From: an uncultured Lachnospiraceae bacterium
GTDB lineage: Bacteria > Bacillota > Clostridia > Lachnospirales > Lachnospiraceae
DNA length: 64,000 bases
Assembly: GCA_947627365.1 (NCBI GenBank)
Contig: CANQVT010000002.1
Span: forward strand, 1-64,000
Reading direction: 5' to 3'
Part shown: piece after piece, positions 17,863 through 27,297 of the stretch
Numbering within the stretch: position 1 is the first letter of the stretch
Layout of the letters: each line of letters starts with the position of its first letter
Program-made: the position numbers and the translations under genes
The notes under the pieces: generated by a model
The model's database searches: none
Told to the model about the DNA's origin: nothing
Seen by the model: only the letters and a program-made list of their open reading frames with translations

Positions 17863-19440
17863 TTAAAACAGTACCCTTCTTTGTACCTGATGTGAGACAT
17901 AATAGCCGCCTGCTCCGTAGATTCCTCTGGCCCATCCTGCATACTGTGCCTCGGGATCATAGTAGGCTCCGTTTATCTGCACCCATGCATGCCGTGTCAT
18001 GCCATCCGCCGCTCCATCCCTGGAGCCGCTCACTCTTCCGCAGACAATGTAGGGCGAATATCCGACTTCCTTCGCAAGCGCGGCAAAGGCGCACGCAAAG
18101 CTATAGCAATTGCCCCAGTGGTTGTTGAACATATGCAGCGCCGTCTCCTTCTGCCAGCCGCCCTGGTTCAGGTTCGGATAGCGCGAGCCGTAGGAGAACC
18201 GGCCTCCCACCACATAGTTCCAGCACGCCCTCAGCTTCTGGCTCTTCGACATTTTGCCGTTCGTGATGGAGGAGATAATGCTCATCGTCTTGATCTTCAG
18301 ACGTGCGGCAGTCGTACTCTCCGCCGCGCAGGTCTTTGAGAACTTAATACCGTTGTACGTTCTGTTCTGGTAGAGCAGGCCGGTCTTCGTATCTGCATAG
18401 TACAGCTTGCCTCCCACGACGTGCCAGCCTGTGATCGCGCATCCCTTCTTGTCGACATAGTATTTCCTGATCCCGATTGTCAGGATACGGCTCTTCTTTC
18501 CTGTCTTCAGCTGCCCCTTCTTGTTGAATACGTACAGCTTTCCATCAATCTTTGCGCTGTAGGTCTTGGCCTTTCCGTTCTTCCCAAAATAATAGGAATA
18601 GCCGTCGATCTTCTTCCATTTGTTCTTCAGCTTTTTGCCGTCTTTCTGGTAGTAATAATAGCTGCCTTTGATCTCAACAAGACCGCGTTTTTTCTGCTCG
18701 GTTTTTTCTGATTCCGTCTGCGGCTGGGTATTCTCTGTGCCGGTATTCGCGGCTTCCGTGCTCTGTGTCTCGCCCGTCGTACCTGTCTGCGGGGCAGGCG
18801 CTGTCGTCTCCGCCTTGGGAGGATCCTTTCTGGCATCCGCATTCACGCTGACGATCGTCGTTTTTCCCTTCTTGTCCGTAAAGAGCTGTACCATGAAGCC
18901 GGAATAATACAGGACGCTGTCCTTTCCATCGCCATAGCAGCTATCCGGATAATCCTCCCGGCTGAGCGGATCTCCGACCAGCTTTTTCAGCAGCGCAAGC
19001 AGCGTCGTTGTCTTCTGTCCTGTCTTCGCCGCGGCGCGCAGCTGCTTCGTCGTGGAAGACTTATACGCGCCATCCCTGGAGCTGAACAAATAAAACTCGT
19101 CATTGATCACATAAAGGCCCTTCACCATACGGCCTTTATTGTCAAAGCCATAGCTCTTTCCTGAGATCTTATAAACCTTCGGGATCACAATGCTGCCCGA
19201 TTTCTTTCCGGTAATCGCTGCCCCGGTCTTATCGAAATAGTACTTGTCCTCCCCGACCGTCTTCCATTTATTTTTAATTTTCTTTCCTTTCACATAGAAA
19301 TAAATCTTGCCCTTCTCTGTCTTGAGCCCTTCCTTGGCAGCCGCCTTTGCCGTAGCTGGGCCGATCCCCGGCATCGCCGCCATCTGCGAGAAGCCGAGGC
19401 ACAACAGCAACAGCAATAATATCCGTTTGCATTTTCTCAT
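17863..19440 (-). CDS. secreted transglutaminase-like protein with cell-wall-binding repeats
   Basis: A 525-residue exported protein. ATG 19440 follows GGTAGGTG; a GTG nine bases upstream is less likely. A signal peptide (about 1-36) is followed by wall/choline-binding type repeats (GKIYFYVKGKKIKNKWK, YYFDKTG and similar) in two blocks, separated by a Thr/Glu-rich linker (about 215-250). The C-terminal domain (about 395-525) has a transglutaminase-like triad: Cys in GNCYSFA, His in TRHAWV and Asp in YYDPEA. It probably binds the envelope and cleaves or crosslinks peptide or protein there. It is convergent with spmB and close in design to the protein at 20599-21423. Confidence 0.88.
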   Translation of the reverse strand: MRKCKRILLLLLLCLGFSQMAAMPGIGPATAKAAAKEGLKTEKGKIYFYVKGKKIKNKWKTVGEDKYYFDKTGAAITGKKSGSIVIPKVYKISGKSYGFDNKGRMVKGLYVINDEFYLFSSRDGAYKSSTTKQLRAAAKTGQKTTTLLALLKKLVGDPLSREDYPDSCYGDGKDSVLYYSGFMVQLFTDKKGKTTIVSVNADARKDPPKAETTAPAPQTGTTGETQSTEAANTGTENTQPQTESEKTEQKKRGLVEIKGSYYYYQKDGKKLKNKWKKIDGYSYYFGKNGKAKTYSAKIDGKLYVFNKKGQLKTGKKSRILTIGIRKYYVDKKGCAITGWHVVGGKLYYADTKTGLLYQNRTYNGIKFSKTCAAESTTAARLKIKTMSIISSITNGKMSKSQKLRACWNYVVGGRFSYGSRYPNLNQGGWQKETALHMFNNHWGNCYSFACAFAALAKEVGYSPYIVCGRVSGSRDGAADGMTRHAWVQINGAYYDPEAQYAGWARGIYGAGGYYVSHQVQRRVLF

Positions 19441-19667
19441 CTCAATCACCTACCGTATTTTTCTTATCACTACACATAAACATACTCCATAAGCCACTGC
19501 GGATATCTTACCACAGATTTCCTCCCAAGCCAACAGAAATTTAAACGCAAAAAATTTATCCGGAAATTTAACAATTGCGGTACCTGTATATTTATGATAA
19601 GATGTTGTTGCGAATAGGCCCGGCGCGCCTGACGCGCGAATCCGGCAAACAATCGGAGGAGAATATT

Positions 19668-20564
19668 ATGAAGAGAGTAGCGATTGTCACAGACAGCAAC
19701 AGCGGCATCACCAGAGCCCTCGGCGATGAGCTCGGCATCTATGTCCTGCCAATGCCATTTTATATCAATGAAGAATTGTACTATGAGGATATCACCCTGA
19801 CGCAGGAGGAATTCTACGAACATCTGAAAAACGATTCCAACATATCTACCTCCATGCCCTCGCTCAACGATGTGACGGAGCTGTGGGACAAGCTTCTGAA
19901 GGATTACGAGGAGATCGTACACATCCCGATGTCGAGTGGACTGAGCGGATCCTGCAATGCGGCGCAGGCACTTGCGCAGGACTATGAAGGAAAGGTGTTT
20001 GTCGTGGACAATCGCCGCATCTCCATCACCCAGAAGCAGTGCGCCATCGATGCAAAGGCGCTCGCGGACGCCGGCTGGGGTGGAGCCGAGATCGCAAAAT
20101 ATCTGGAGGACACAGCCGCGGACTCCAGCATCTATATCACCTTAAATACCTTGTACTATCTGAAAAAGGGCGGTCGTATCACGCCCGCCGCAGCCGCGCT
20201 TGGCACATTGCTGCGCTTAAAGCCGGTGCTCCAGATCCAGGGCGACAAGCTGGACGCCTACGCGAAGAGCCGCACGATGAAGGCGGCGCGCACCACGATG
20301 CTCGAAGCGATCCACAAAGATATCACGGAGCGCTTCCACTCGCCTGCGGATGGCTCCGAATTCAATATCATGCTCGCCTACTCTGGGACGGACCTTACCG
20401 AGGTCAATTCCTGGAAGGAAGAGGTGCTAACTCACTATCCGGATCATGCGCCGATGATGTGCGACCCGCTGTCGCTGAGCGTATCCTGCCACATCGGGGA
20501 CGGATCGATCGCGATCGCAATCGCAAAGAAGCTCCCGGAGGAGCTTCTTCACAGATATCAGTAG
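19668..20564 (+). CDS. DegV family fatty-acid-binding protein
   Basis: The ATG at 19668 follows CGGAGGAG; an in-frame start 93 bases upstream lacks a site. The 298-residue protein has the DegV fold: IVTDSNSGI at the N-terminus, MPSLNDV and MSSGLSGS in the lipid-binding half, and LYYLKKGGRI near the middle. Members of this family (FakB type) present fatty acids to a kinase for phospholipid synthesis. The FakA kinase is not in the window, so the partner is inferred. Confidence 0.93.
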   Translation: MKRVAIVTDSNSGITRALGDELGIYVLPMPFYINEELYYEDITLTQEEFYEHLKNDSNISTSMPSLNDVTELWDKLLKDYEEIVHIPMSSGLSGSCNAAQALAQDYEGKVFVVDNRRISITQKQCAIDAKALADAGWGGAEIAKYLEDTAADSSIYITLNTLYYLKKGGRITPAAAALGTLLRLKPVLQIQGDKLDAYAKSRTMKAARTTMLEAIHKDITERFHSPADGSEFNIMLAYSGTDLTEVNSWKEEVLTHYPDHAPMMCDPLSLSVSCHIGDGSIAIAIAKKLPEELLHRYQ

Positions 20565-20598
20565 AAGTAGAGCTTCTTTACAGATACGAACAGAACTA

Positions 20599-21423
20599 TT
20601 ACAGTTCTACGTCCGCGGTTCCCTTAAGCTCTCCTTCGAGCTTGAAGTATTTTTTCGCCGTGCCGGATTTCTGCATGTACCAGTTTATCTTTTTTTCGTT
20701 CACTTTCCGCGTCGAGTAGCAGGCCGCGTTTGTGTCGAACGTATACCATTTTCCGCTGATCTTGACCTCGACCCACGCGTGGTTCTGCCAGGTGTTCTTG
20801 TTGAACGCGTTGCTCTGTCCCCAGCAGATGTGGACCGGATAGCCGGTAGCCCGCTTCGCAAGAAAAGCAAAGGTGGCTGCGTAATGATAGCAGCTTCCTT
20901 TTTTGTTGGTGAGCATCTGCTTTGCGTATGTATACTCCCATCCCTTCGGACAATTAAAACCGCGCTCTGCCCGCAGATAGCCGAATTTCGATTTATTTGA
21001 AACATAGTTAAACAGCAGCTTCAGCGCATCCTTCTTACTCGTACTTGCCTTCACTCCGGCCTTCTTGATGGCGCTGTCCATTTTCTTGAGCAGATTTGCA
21101 TTGATCGACTTGGTCTTTTTCGACTGAAAAACGCCCTGGGAATCGAAATAGTAGGATTTATTTTTCACCGAATACCAGCCGGTTTTGCGCACGCCGTCGG
21201 CCCCGAAATAATATTTCTTTCCCTTGATCGTCTTCATGCAATTGACGTACTTCTTGCCGGCCTTGTAATAATAGCAGTATCCTCCTGCCTCTTTAACCCA
21301 GCCCGTCTTTGCTTTGGAAGAGGCCGCGGATACTCTTACCGTATTCATGCCGCTCTGGACCGGTCCCAGACAGAGGCAGACAGCCAGCAATAGAAATATG
21401 ATTTTTTTAACAAATTGTTTCAT
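20599..21423 (-). CDS. secreted transglutaminase-like protein with short wall-binding repeats
   Basis: A 274-residue exported protein. The signal peptide (about 1-34) is followed by three or four wall-binding repeats (TGWVKEAGGYCYYY, KKYYFGADG, KSYYFDSQG; about 38-95) and a transglutaminase-like domain (about 100-240) with Cys in GSCYHYA, His in QNHAWVEV and Asp in YTFDTN. It is a smaller version of the protein at 17863-19440. The genes flank degV and look like dispersed paralogues. A structural envelope role is inferred. Confidence 0.88.
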   Translation of the reverse strand: MKQFVKKIIFLLLAVCLCLGPVQSGMNTVRVSAASSKAKTGWVKEAGGYCYYYKAGKKYVNCMKTIKGKKYYFGADGVRKTGWYSVKNKSYYFDSQGVFQSKKTKSINANLLKKMDSAIKKAGVKASTSKKDALKLLFNYVSNKSKFGYLRAERGFNCPKGWEYTYAKQMLTNKKGSCYHYAATFAFLAKRATGYPVHICWGQSNAFNKNTWQNHAWVEVKISGKWYTFDTNAACYSTRKVNEKKINWYMQKSGTAKKYFKLEGELKGTADVEL

Positions 21424-21487
21424 CTCTGCATCTCCTTGTTATATGTTTGTAAGAATTATAACATGTTTTAAAGTAAATGCAAGCAAC

Positions 21488-21544
21488 AAAAAAAACGCCA
21501 TACAAGGCACGTTTTTCCCTGTCCCCGCGCGCTCTTGTATGGCG
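21488..21544 (-). terminator. terminator after the GH3-deacetylase operon
   Basis: On the minus strand, CGCCATACAAG pairs with CTTGTATGGCG around a GC-rich loop, followed by eight T. It lies directly after the gene ending at 21568. Confidence 0.9.
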
Positions 21545-21567
21545 AATAGTCTTGTATAACAAAAGAT

Positions 21568-22338
21568 TTACAGGATTCTGCGCTCGCCGTCGATCTCTGC
21601 GTAGATCGGGGTTGCCGACAGATTCCGAACGCGCGTGCCATCCGCGCTGAACAGCAGACCGCGCGCCGCGTTTATATAATCGACGTAGTCGATGTTCGTC
21701 GTGTACCAGACGTCATCCCGGCCGCTCATCTTCTCGCAGAACGCCTCCATCTTATCCCAGGTGTTCTCGCGGTCGAACTCGAAGCTGTGTCCCCACACAT
21801 AGAAGAGCGAGAGCCTGCTGAATCCCGGCGTGTTCAGGAAACAGTCCGACAGCTCGCCGAACGCGTCGTTGTGATGGCAGCTCGGCCTCCAGCGGATGAA
21901 CTCCTCCGGCACCCGAAAATTCCCGAGCGAGTCCACGGTTCTGCAGTACGCGAAGCCAAGCGTCTTCAGGGTATTGACCACCCTCGCGTCATACTCTCCG
22001 TACGCATAGGAACAGCCGCGGATGATCCGCCCCGTGCACGCTTCGAGCGTCAGGCGGTCCTGGTAGAATTCCTGCACGAGCCGCTCCTGCGCCAGATGTG
22101 TCGGGAACTCGTGCAGCACGCCGTGGCACGCGATCTCGTGTCCCTCGAACAGCGCCGCGATCTCCTCTTTTTTCAGAAAGCCTTCTGTATCCAACGTCCC
22201 GGAATTCAGGTGGAATGTCGCTTTCAGCCCAAAGCGGTTGAAGATCTCCACCAGCCTGCGGTCGAAAATCTGGCCATCGTCGTAGCTGAAGGTCAGCGCC
22301 TTGTTCTTAAACTCCGGATAGCAAAGTCTAAAGCTCAT
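21568..22338 (-). CDS. cytoplasmic CE4-type polysaccharide deacetylase
   Basis: A 256-residue protein with a complete NodB metal site: Asp20-Asp21 in FSYDDG and His72/His76 in CHGVLH, plus a CSYAYGEYD block in place of the usual RxPYG. It has no signal peptide, so it should act in the cytoplasm on imported acetylated sugars. The ATG overlaps the end of the GH3 gene by 11 bases, and GGAGGTG within that gene serves as its ribosome site. This coupling suggests joint action on acetylated xylo- or gluco-oligosaccharides, which is inference. Confidence 0.87.
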   Translation of the reverse strand: MSFRLCYPEFKNKALTFSYDDGQIFDRRLVEIFNRFGLKATFHLNSGTLDTEGFLKKEEIAALFEGHEIACHGVLHEFPTHLAQERLVQEFYQDRLTLEACTGRIIRGCSYAYGEYDARVVNTLKTLGFAYCRTVDSLGNFRVPEEFIRWRPSCHHNDAFGELSDCFLNTPGFSRLSLFYVWGHSFEFDRENTWDKMEAFCEKMSGRDDVWYTTNIDYVDYINAARGLLFSADGTRVRNLSATPIYAEIDGERRIL

Positions 22339-24484
22339 AGCACACCTCCGCCGGCGCGTGGCCCGTCAGCTCCCGGCTCCTATCGTCCGGCTGGCTGCAG
22401 CCCGCGTAAAATGCGAATTTCCGACCGTCCACCTTGCGGCAGCCCGCCTCGTCTACTATAGTGAACGCCTGCCCCGGGATCTCCACCGACACGGTCTTCG
22501 TCTCTCCGGCTCCCACACGCACGCGCTGAAACGCGCAGAGCGACGGATGAAGCGGCGCAAATTCCGAGTCGAGGCATTTGACGTAGATCTGTACCACGTC
22601 CTCGGTCGGGACGCTGCCAGCGTTTTCTACTGTTATATTCATATGTACCGAAGCCGGCATAGCCACGGTCTTCGCACCATTCCCCATGTCTTCCGCACTG
22701 CCCTGCGCCCCGGACATGCCGCCGGAGACGAGCCGCGCGTCCTTCACGTACACATCTCCGTAGGTCAGGCCATAGCCGAACGGATACTGCGCCTTCTCTG
22801 TCATATAACGGTACGTCCTGCCCTGCATCGAATAATCCTCGAAATCAGGCAGCTCTTCGAGCGTCTCATAGAATGTGACCGGAAGCTTACCGGAGGGCGA
22901 GACGTCCCCGAACAAAAGCTCCGCCACGGCTTCTCCGCCCTGCGCGCCCGGATACCAGACCTGCAGCACCGCCCCGAACTGCTCTGAGGCGCGTCCAAGA
23001 TCCACGTCGCTGCCCGTCATCACGCAGAGTACGGTCGGCGTGCCCGTCGAGGCGATCGCGTCCATCAGGTCCCGCTGCACCTGCGGGAGCTGAAGATCCG
23101 GCTTGTCCCCGGATGCGTAGCTGTTGCCAGTGTCGCCCTCTTCGCCCTCGAGCGTCTCGTCCAGGCCCACACACAGGATCACCACATCGCTGTGCGAGGC
23201 GACGATCTTCGCCTCGGAGATGCGGTCTCCGGCGAAAGCCAGATTCTCCGTGCGGTCTTTGAAGAGCTCGCAGCCCGGCGTCGTCAGCACGCGCACGTCG
23301 TCGCCGAGATAATCCTGCAGCCCCTCCTGTACCGTCACATAGCGGGAAGCCGTGCCGTGGTAGTTGCCCACCAGAGCCGCGCGGCTGTCCGCGTTCGGTC
23401 CGATGACGCCCACGGTCTTCAGTTTGTCCTTCTTAAGCGGCAGAATGCCGTCGTTCTTCAGCAATACCACGCTCTCGAGCGCGGCCTTCTTCGCCAGCGC
23501 CAGATGCTCCTTCGACTCGACTTCCTCGTAGGGAATCGCGTCGTACTCACTGCCGTCAAAGAGTCCGAGCATGTAACGCGTCGTGAACAGGCGCACAGCC
23601 GATTCCGTGATCGTCTCCTCGGTGACGAGCCCGTTCTTATATGCGTTCAGGATATGAAGATATGTATTTCCGCAGTTCAGATCGCAGCCGTTGTTGATCG
23701 CCAGCGCCGCGGACTCCTTCGCCGACGAGGTCACCATGTGGTGCTCGTGGAAATCGCGGATCGCCCAGCAGTCCGAGACAAAGTGTCCCTTGAAGCCCCA
23801 CTCGCCGCGCAGCTTCTTCTGCAGCGACGGGCTCCCGCAGCACGGCTCGCCGTTCGTGCGGTTGTACGCGCCCATCACGGCCTCCACGTCCGCCTCCTCG
23901 ACGAGCGCCTGGAACGCCGGCAGGTAGGTCTCTCCCATGTCCTTCGGCGTCGCCTTCGCGTCGAACTCGTGGCGGACGCCCTCCGGCCCCGAGTGCACAG
24001 CGAAATGCTTCGCGCAGGCCGCGGCCTTCATCGTCTCTCCATCCCCCTGCAGCCCCTTCACAAAAGCCACGCCAAGACGGCTCGTCAGATACGGATCCTC
24101 CCCGTAGGTCTCATGCCCGCGCCCCCAGCGGGGATCGCGAAAGATATTGACGTTCGGGGACCAGAAGGTCAGCCCCTTATAGATGTCGCGGTCCTCCTGC
24201 GCGGAGTACGCGTTGTACTTAGCGCGCCCCTCCGTCGCAATCACGTCCGCGATCTCGCCCACAAGCTCGGTATCGAACGTCGCCCCGACGCCGATCGCCT
24301 GCGGGAATACCGTCGCCTGTCCTGCCCTGGCCACGCCGTGCAGACCCTCGTTCCACCAGTTGTACGCGGGCACGCCGAGCCTGCTGATCGCCGGCGCGTC
24401 ATACCGCAGCTGGCTCGCCTTCTCCTCCAGCGTCATCTGCGCGACAAGCGCTTCTGCTCTTTTTCTCGCCTCTTCTCTTTTCAT
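22328..24484 (-). CDS. GH3 family beta-glycosidase (beta-xylosidase/beta-glucosidase)
   Basis: A 718-residue cytoplasmic enzyme; no signal peptide is seen. It has the GH3 barrel (about 1-330) with the nucleophile region GHFVSDCW (Asp238), an (alpha/beta) sandwich domain, and the C-terminal fibronectin-like domain (about 600-718). The N-terminus (YNWWNEGLHGVAR) and the KHFAVHSGPE motif are those of the plant-type beta-xylosidase branch, so it probably trims xylo-oligosaccharides; glucosidase activity is possible. It leads a two-gene operon with the deacetylase. Confidence 0.9.
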   Translation of the reverse strand: MKREEARKRAEALVAQMTLEEKASQLRYDAPAISRLGVPAYNWWNEGLHGVARAGQATVFPQAIGVGATFDTELVGEIADVIATEGRAKYNAYSAQEDRDIYKGLTFWSPNVNIFRDPRWGRGHETYGEDPYLTSRLGVAFVKGLQGDGETMKAAACAKHFAVHSGPEGVRHEFDAKATPKDMGETYLPAFQALVEEADVEAVMGAYNRTNGEPCCGSPSLQKKLRGEWGFKGHFVSDCWAIRDFHEHHMVTSSAKESAALAINNGCDLNCGNTYLHILNAYKNGLVTEETITESAVRLFTTRYMLGLFDGSEYDAIPYEEVESKEHLALAKKAALESVVLLKNDGILPLKKDKLKTVGVIGPNADSRAALVGNYHGTASRYVTVQEGLQDYLGDDVRVLTTPGCELFKDRTENLAFAGDRISEAKIVASHSDVVILCVGLDETLEGEEGDTGNSYASGDKPDLQLPQVQRDLMDAIASTGTPTVLCVMTGSDVDLGRASEQFGAVLQVWYPGAQGGEAVAELLFGDVSPSGKLPVTFYETLEELPDFEDYSMQGRTYRYMTEKAQYPFGYGLTYGDVYVKDARLVSGGMSGAQGSAEDMGNGAKTVAMPASVHMNITVENAGSVPTEDVVQIYVKCLDSEFAPLHPSLCAFQRVRVGAGETKTVSVEIPGQAFTIVDEAGCRKVDGRKFAFYAGCSQPDDRSRELTGHAPAEVCYEL

Positions 24485-24626
24485 GTCCGTCTCCTTGTCA
24501 TATTTGTATTATGATATTGAGTGCTTTCAGACTGATTATACTATAGCAAAACCCGTTTGTCATTTCTTTTAAATCCTTATTTTATTTTTTATTGAAATTA
24601 TGAAAAGGCGATCTCTTACGAATGCC

Positions 24627-24655
24627 TTGACACGCGAAAATGCGTATGCTATATT
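24627..24655 (+). promoter_or_regulatory. promoter of the cytoplasmic GH5 gene
   Basis: TTGACA (24627-24632), a 17-bp spacer and TATATT (24650-24655) lie 45 bases upstream of the ATG at 24701. This is a near-consensus promoter. Confidence 0.85.
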
Positions 24656-24700
24656 ACGGGCAAAAAGGGGAAAGCCACCCACAAGAGGGAGGATTTACAC

Positions 24701-25741
24701 ATGCGAAGATTCGAAGGATTTCAGCGGGGCGTCAATCTGGGCGGATGGATCTCCCAGTGCGTCAACCGCAGCAAAGAGCATTTTGACACATTCATCACGA
24801 AAAAGGATATTGAACAGATCGCGGGCTGGGGGCTCGACCATGTTCGCCTGCCGATCGACTACGACGTCGTCATGAACGAGGACGACACGTTTATTGAAGA
24901 CGGTTTCGCGCTCATCGACAACTGCATCGCCTGGTGTCGGGAGTGCGGTCTGCACATCATTCTCGACGTACATAAGGCGAAGGGCTACATGTTCGACAAG
25001 CAAGCCGTGCCGGATCCGGACGCCTTCTTCCTCAGCAGCAAGCTGCAGGACAGCTTCATCCATCTGTGGAAGGAGCTCGCGCGCCGCTACGGCAAGGACT
25101 CGGATATCGCCGCGTTCGAGCTGCTCAATGAAATTGTCAACCCTGCTATGAGCGACATCTGGAACAAGATCGCACGCCGCGCGGTCGAGGCAATCCGCGG
25201 CATCGCGCCGGATACCTACATCTTGATCGGCGGCGTTTGCTACAACAGCGTCGCAAACGTACCAGATCTCGACGCGCCCTATGACGACAAGATCGTCTAC
25301 AACTTCCACTGCTACGCGCCGCTTATGTTCACGCATCAGAATGCCCACTGGATCGAGGATATGCCGAAGGATTTCCACACCGGTTACCCGCAGACGGCTA
25401 CCGAATTCCGCATCATCGGGAACAGGGTCGAGCAGGCTCGCGTAGACGCGGTCACCGGAGATTTTATCGATCCGGAGGATTCCGGCGCGATCATTTTCGA
25501 GAAGATGTTCGCGGTCGCGATCGAGTACGCTGACAAGATGAATGTCCCGCTCTACTGCGGCGAGTATGGCGTGATCGACCAGGCGCCCCTTCCGGACACG
25601 GTTCGCTGGTTCGACGACATCCATTCCGTGTTCGAGAAATTCGGCATCGGCCGGGCGGTCTGGAACTATAAGAATAAAGACTTCGGGCTCGTAGACGAGC
25701 ACTACGCGCCGATAAGAGAAGAACTTGTGAAGAGGCTGTAG
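24701..25741 (+). CDS. GH5 family glycosidase, cytoplasmic
   Basis: A 346-residue single-domain enzyme with no signal peptide. RGVNLGGWIS starts the barrel, Glu144 in LLNEIVNP is the acid/base and Glu288 in YCGEYG is the nucleophile. The pattern resembles the exo-acting or oligosaccharide-hydrolysing GH5 enzymes (CelC-like) rather than the secreted cellulase at 433-1935. GGGAGG precedes the ATG. It is divergent from the GH3 gene and probably completes oligosaccharide breakdown inside the cell. Exact specificity is unknown. Confidence 0.88.
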   Translation: MRRFEGFQRGVNLGGWISQCVNRSKEHFDTFITKKDIEQIAGWGLDHVRLPIDYDVVMNEDDTFIEDGFALIDNCIAWCRECGLHIILDVHKAKGYMFDKQAVPDPDAFFLSSKLQDSFIHLWKELARRYGKDSDIAAFELLNEIVNPAMSDIWNKIARRAVEAIRGIAPDTYILIGGVCYNSVANVPDLDAPYDDKIVYNFHCYAPLMFTHQNAHWIEDMPKDFHTGYPQTATEFRIIGNRVEQARVDAVTGDFIDPEDSGAIIFEKMFAVAIEYADKMNVPLYCGEYGVIDQAPLPDTVRWFDDIHSVFEKFGIGRAVWNYKNKDFGLVDEHYAPIREELVKRL

Positions 25742-25818
25742 ATACGATGTCAGTCGCATATTCTCCGCGGAAGAGCTCTGCAGCCAGATCGCGTAAAAAG
25801 AACAATGCTTCAATTGAG
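25742..25818 (+). pseudogene. 3' relic of an Rpn-type gene
   Basis: Immediately after the GH5 stop, positions 25761-25796 encode FSAEELCSQIA and a stop in frame, matching the SSVEEFCSQIA end of the Rpn gene at 26210-27274. The match continues past the stop codon into the terminator (GCGTAAAAAGAACA, then the GGCCTGTCCGG hairpin). Only the last dozen or so codons remain, so this is the tail of a lost second copy. Confidence 0.75.
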
Positions 25819-25860
25819 CAGGCCTGTCCGGGGATCCGCCTGGGCGGGCCTGTTTCTTTT
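25819..25860 (+). terminator. terminator attached to the Rpn relic
   Basis: CAGGCC (25819-25824) pairs with GGCCTG (25847-25852), followed by TTTCTTTT. It now probably serves the GH5 gene and is a sequence relative of the hairpin at 27298-27329. Confidence 0.7.
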
Positions 25861-25902
25861 GCTCATTTTTGAAATTTGCTATATCAAATCAATATATTTT
25901 TC

Positions 25903-25930
25903 TTGACTTTTTCTTTTTAAGTCGTATAAT
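25903..25930 (+). promoter_or_regulatory. promoter upstream of the Rpn gene
   Basis: TTGACT (25903-25908), a 16-bp spacer and a perfect TATAAT (25925-25930) lie here. The predicted leader of about 270 bases before the Rpn start is AT-rich and contains no gene or riboswitch I recognise. Confidence 0.7.
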
Positions 25931-26209
25931 ATATGTGATAGTTGTTTTGTGGTATTTTATATCATGCTTTATCTGTAATTCTACTTATCTGTCTGTTTTC
26001 GGCAATTGATAACTCGGCATTTTGAACGGGTGTTTCCCTATAGGCATCCATCTCCGATTCCGGCACTTATCCTCCAAACAATCTGCAAAAATCTTTATAA
26101 ATATATTGTGTTTTTGAGGCAAAAAGAGTAGAATAGATGGAACAGAAGGAACGAAAATCACCGCAAAGCATTACACATTTCATATTCTCTTGTAAGGTGG
26201 TGATTTTCA

Positions 26210-27274
26210 ATGGGCAAAAAAGACATTATTACAAAAGAATACATGCGGGATCGCAATACCTTCGCAGATGCATTCAACTATCTGCTCTACGGCGGCAGAT
26301 CCGTGATTGATCCGGGTGCGCTCCGTTCGCTCGACACAACGGTTACCGGCATTCCTTACGGCAAAGAAGGTACGGACACGCCGGTGCAGAAGTTCCGCGA
26401 CGAACTGAAGGGGCTCACCCTGATGGAAGACAGTTCGGCGATCTACCTACTGCTCGGCATCGAGAACCAGAGCGACGTAAATTACGCAATGCCTGTAAAG
26501 GATATGGTCTACGATGCCTTACAGTATGCCGCACAAGTTGAGCAGACCGCCAAGTCACACCGAGAAGCAGCAAAGGCTTCCGTCGCAAAGCCGGAACCCC
26601 AAGCGGGCATGTCCGGTGCAGCAGGCACACTCGGTAGTACGAATCGTCCGCCCAAAATCGGTGTTTCCAGCGGTGAATATCTGACTGGCTTCTATAAGGA
26701 CGACCACCTGATCCCCGTGATAACACTCGTCGTGTTCTTCTCGGCAGAAAAATGGGACGGCCCCAGATGCATCCATGACATGTTCTCCGTGACAGACCCT
26801 AAGCTTCTCTCGTTCATCCCAAACTACCGGATCAACCTGATCGCTCCCGGCGAGATGAGTGATACGGAGCTCGACAAGTTCACGACCAGCCTGCGCGAAG
26901 TTCTTCTGTTCATTAAATATTCCAAAGATAAAAACCGGCTTCGTACACTCGTCTCCGAGGATCAGCGTTTCCAGTCGGTAGAAAAAAACGCTGCGAAAGT
27001 AATAAACGCAGTAACACAATCAAACCTGATATTTTTCAATGAAGAAGAGGAGGCATCCGACGTGTGCAAAGCAATCGATGATATGAGAGCCGAAGCCCGT
27101 GCTGAGGGCAAGGCCGAAAGTATAGTGGAACTTCTGGGCTGTCTACCCGGCATTCTCCCGGAAACGATGCGCACATCCATCATGGCGGAGCGTGACACCG
27201 GCATACTTAGCAAGTATCTGCGGCTCGCCGCCGCATCATCTTCCGTGGAGGAGTTCTGCAGCCAGATCGCGTAA
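26210..27274 (+). CDS. Rpn family recombination-promoting nuclease/putative transposase
   Basis: A 354-residue protein of the PD-(D/E)XK Rpn/transposase_31-like type that is abundant in Lachnospiraceae. The N-terminal half shows LLLGIENQSDVNYAMPVKDMVYDALQY, the family's nuclease core (shown here in part), and a second block has VITLVVFFSAEKWDG. The C-terminal part holds AEARAEGKAES and an EEFCSQIA tail. AAGGTGGTG precedes the ATG. It lies at the 3' border of the phosphonate polysaccharide operon and next to a relic of a second copy, which fits a locus prone to rearrangement. Confidence 0.82.
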   Translation: MGKKDIITKEYMRDRNTFADAFNYLLYGGRSVIDPGALRSLDTTVTGIPYGKEGTDTPVQKFRDELKGLTLMEDSSAIYLLLGIENQSDVNYAMPVKDMVYDALQYAAQVEQTAKSHREAAKASVAKPEPQAGMSGAAGTLGSTNRPPKIGVSSGEYLTGFYKDDHLIPVITLVVFFSAEKWDGPRCIHDMFSVTDPKLLSFIPNYRINLIAPGEMSDTELDKFTTSLREVLLFIKYSKDKNRLRTLVSEDQRFQSVEKNAAKVINAVTQSNLIFFNEEEEASDVCKAIDDMRAEARAEGKAESIVELLGCLPGILPETMRTSIMAERDTGILSKYLRLAAASSSVEEFCSQIA

Positions 27275-27297
27275 AAAGAACATCATTTCAAAAGGGA

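Noticed and set aside
23192-24514. A 440-residue plus-strand frame
   Set aside because: Arg/Ala/His-rich antisense shadow of the GH3 gene, whose motifs and catalytic residues are clear.
24695-25813. A 372-residue minus-strand frame
   Set aside because: Antisense shadow of the GH5 gene at 24701-25741, which has a promoter, ribosome site and both catalytic Glu.
25903-26209. A riboswitch in the long leader of the Rpn gene
   Set aside because: AT-rich sequence without conserved motifs or a terminator/antiterminator pair.
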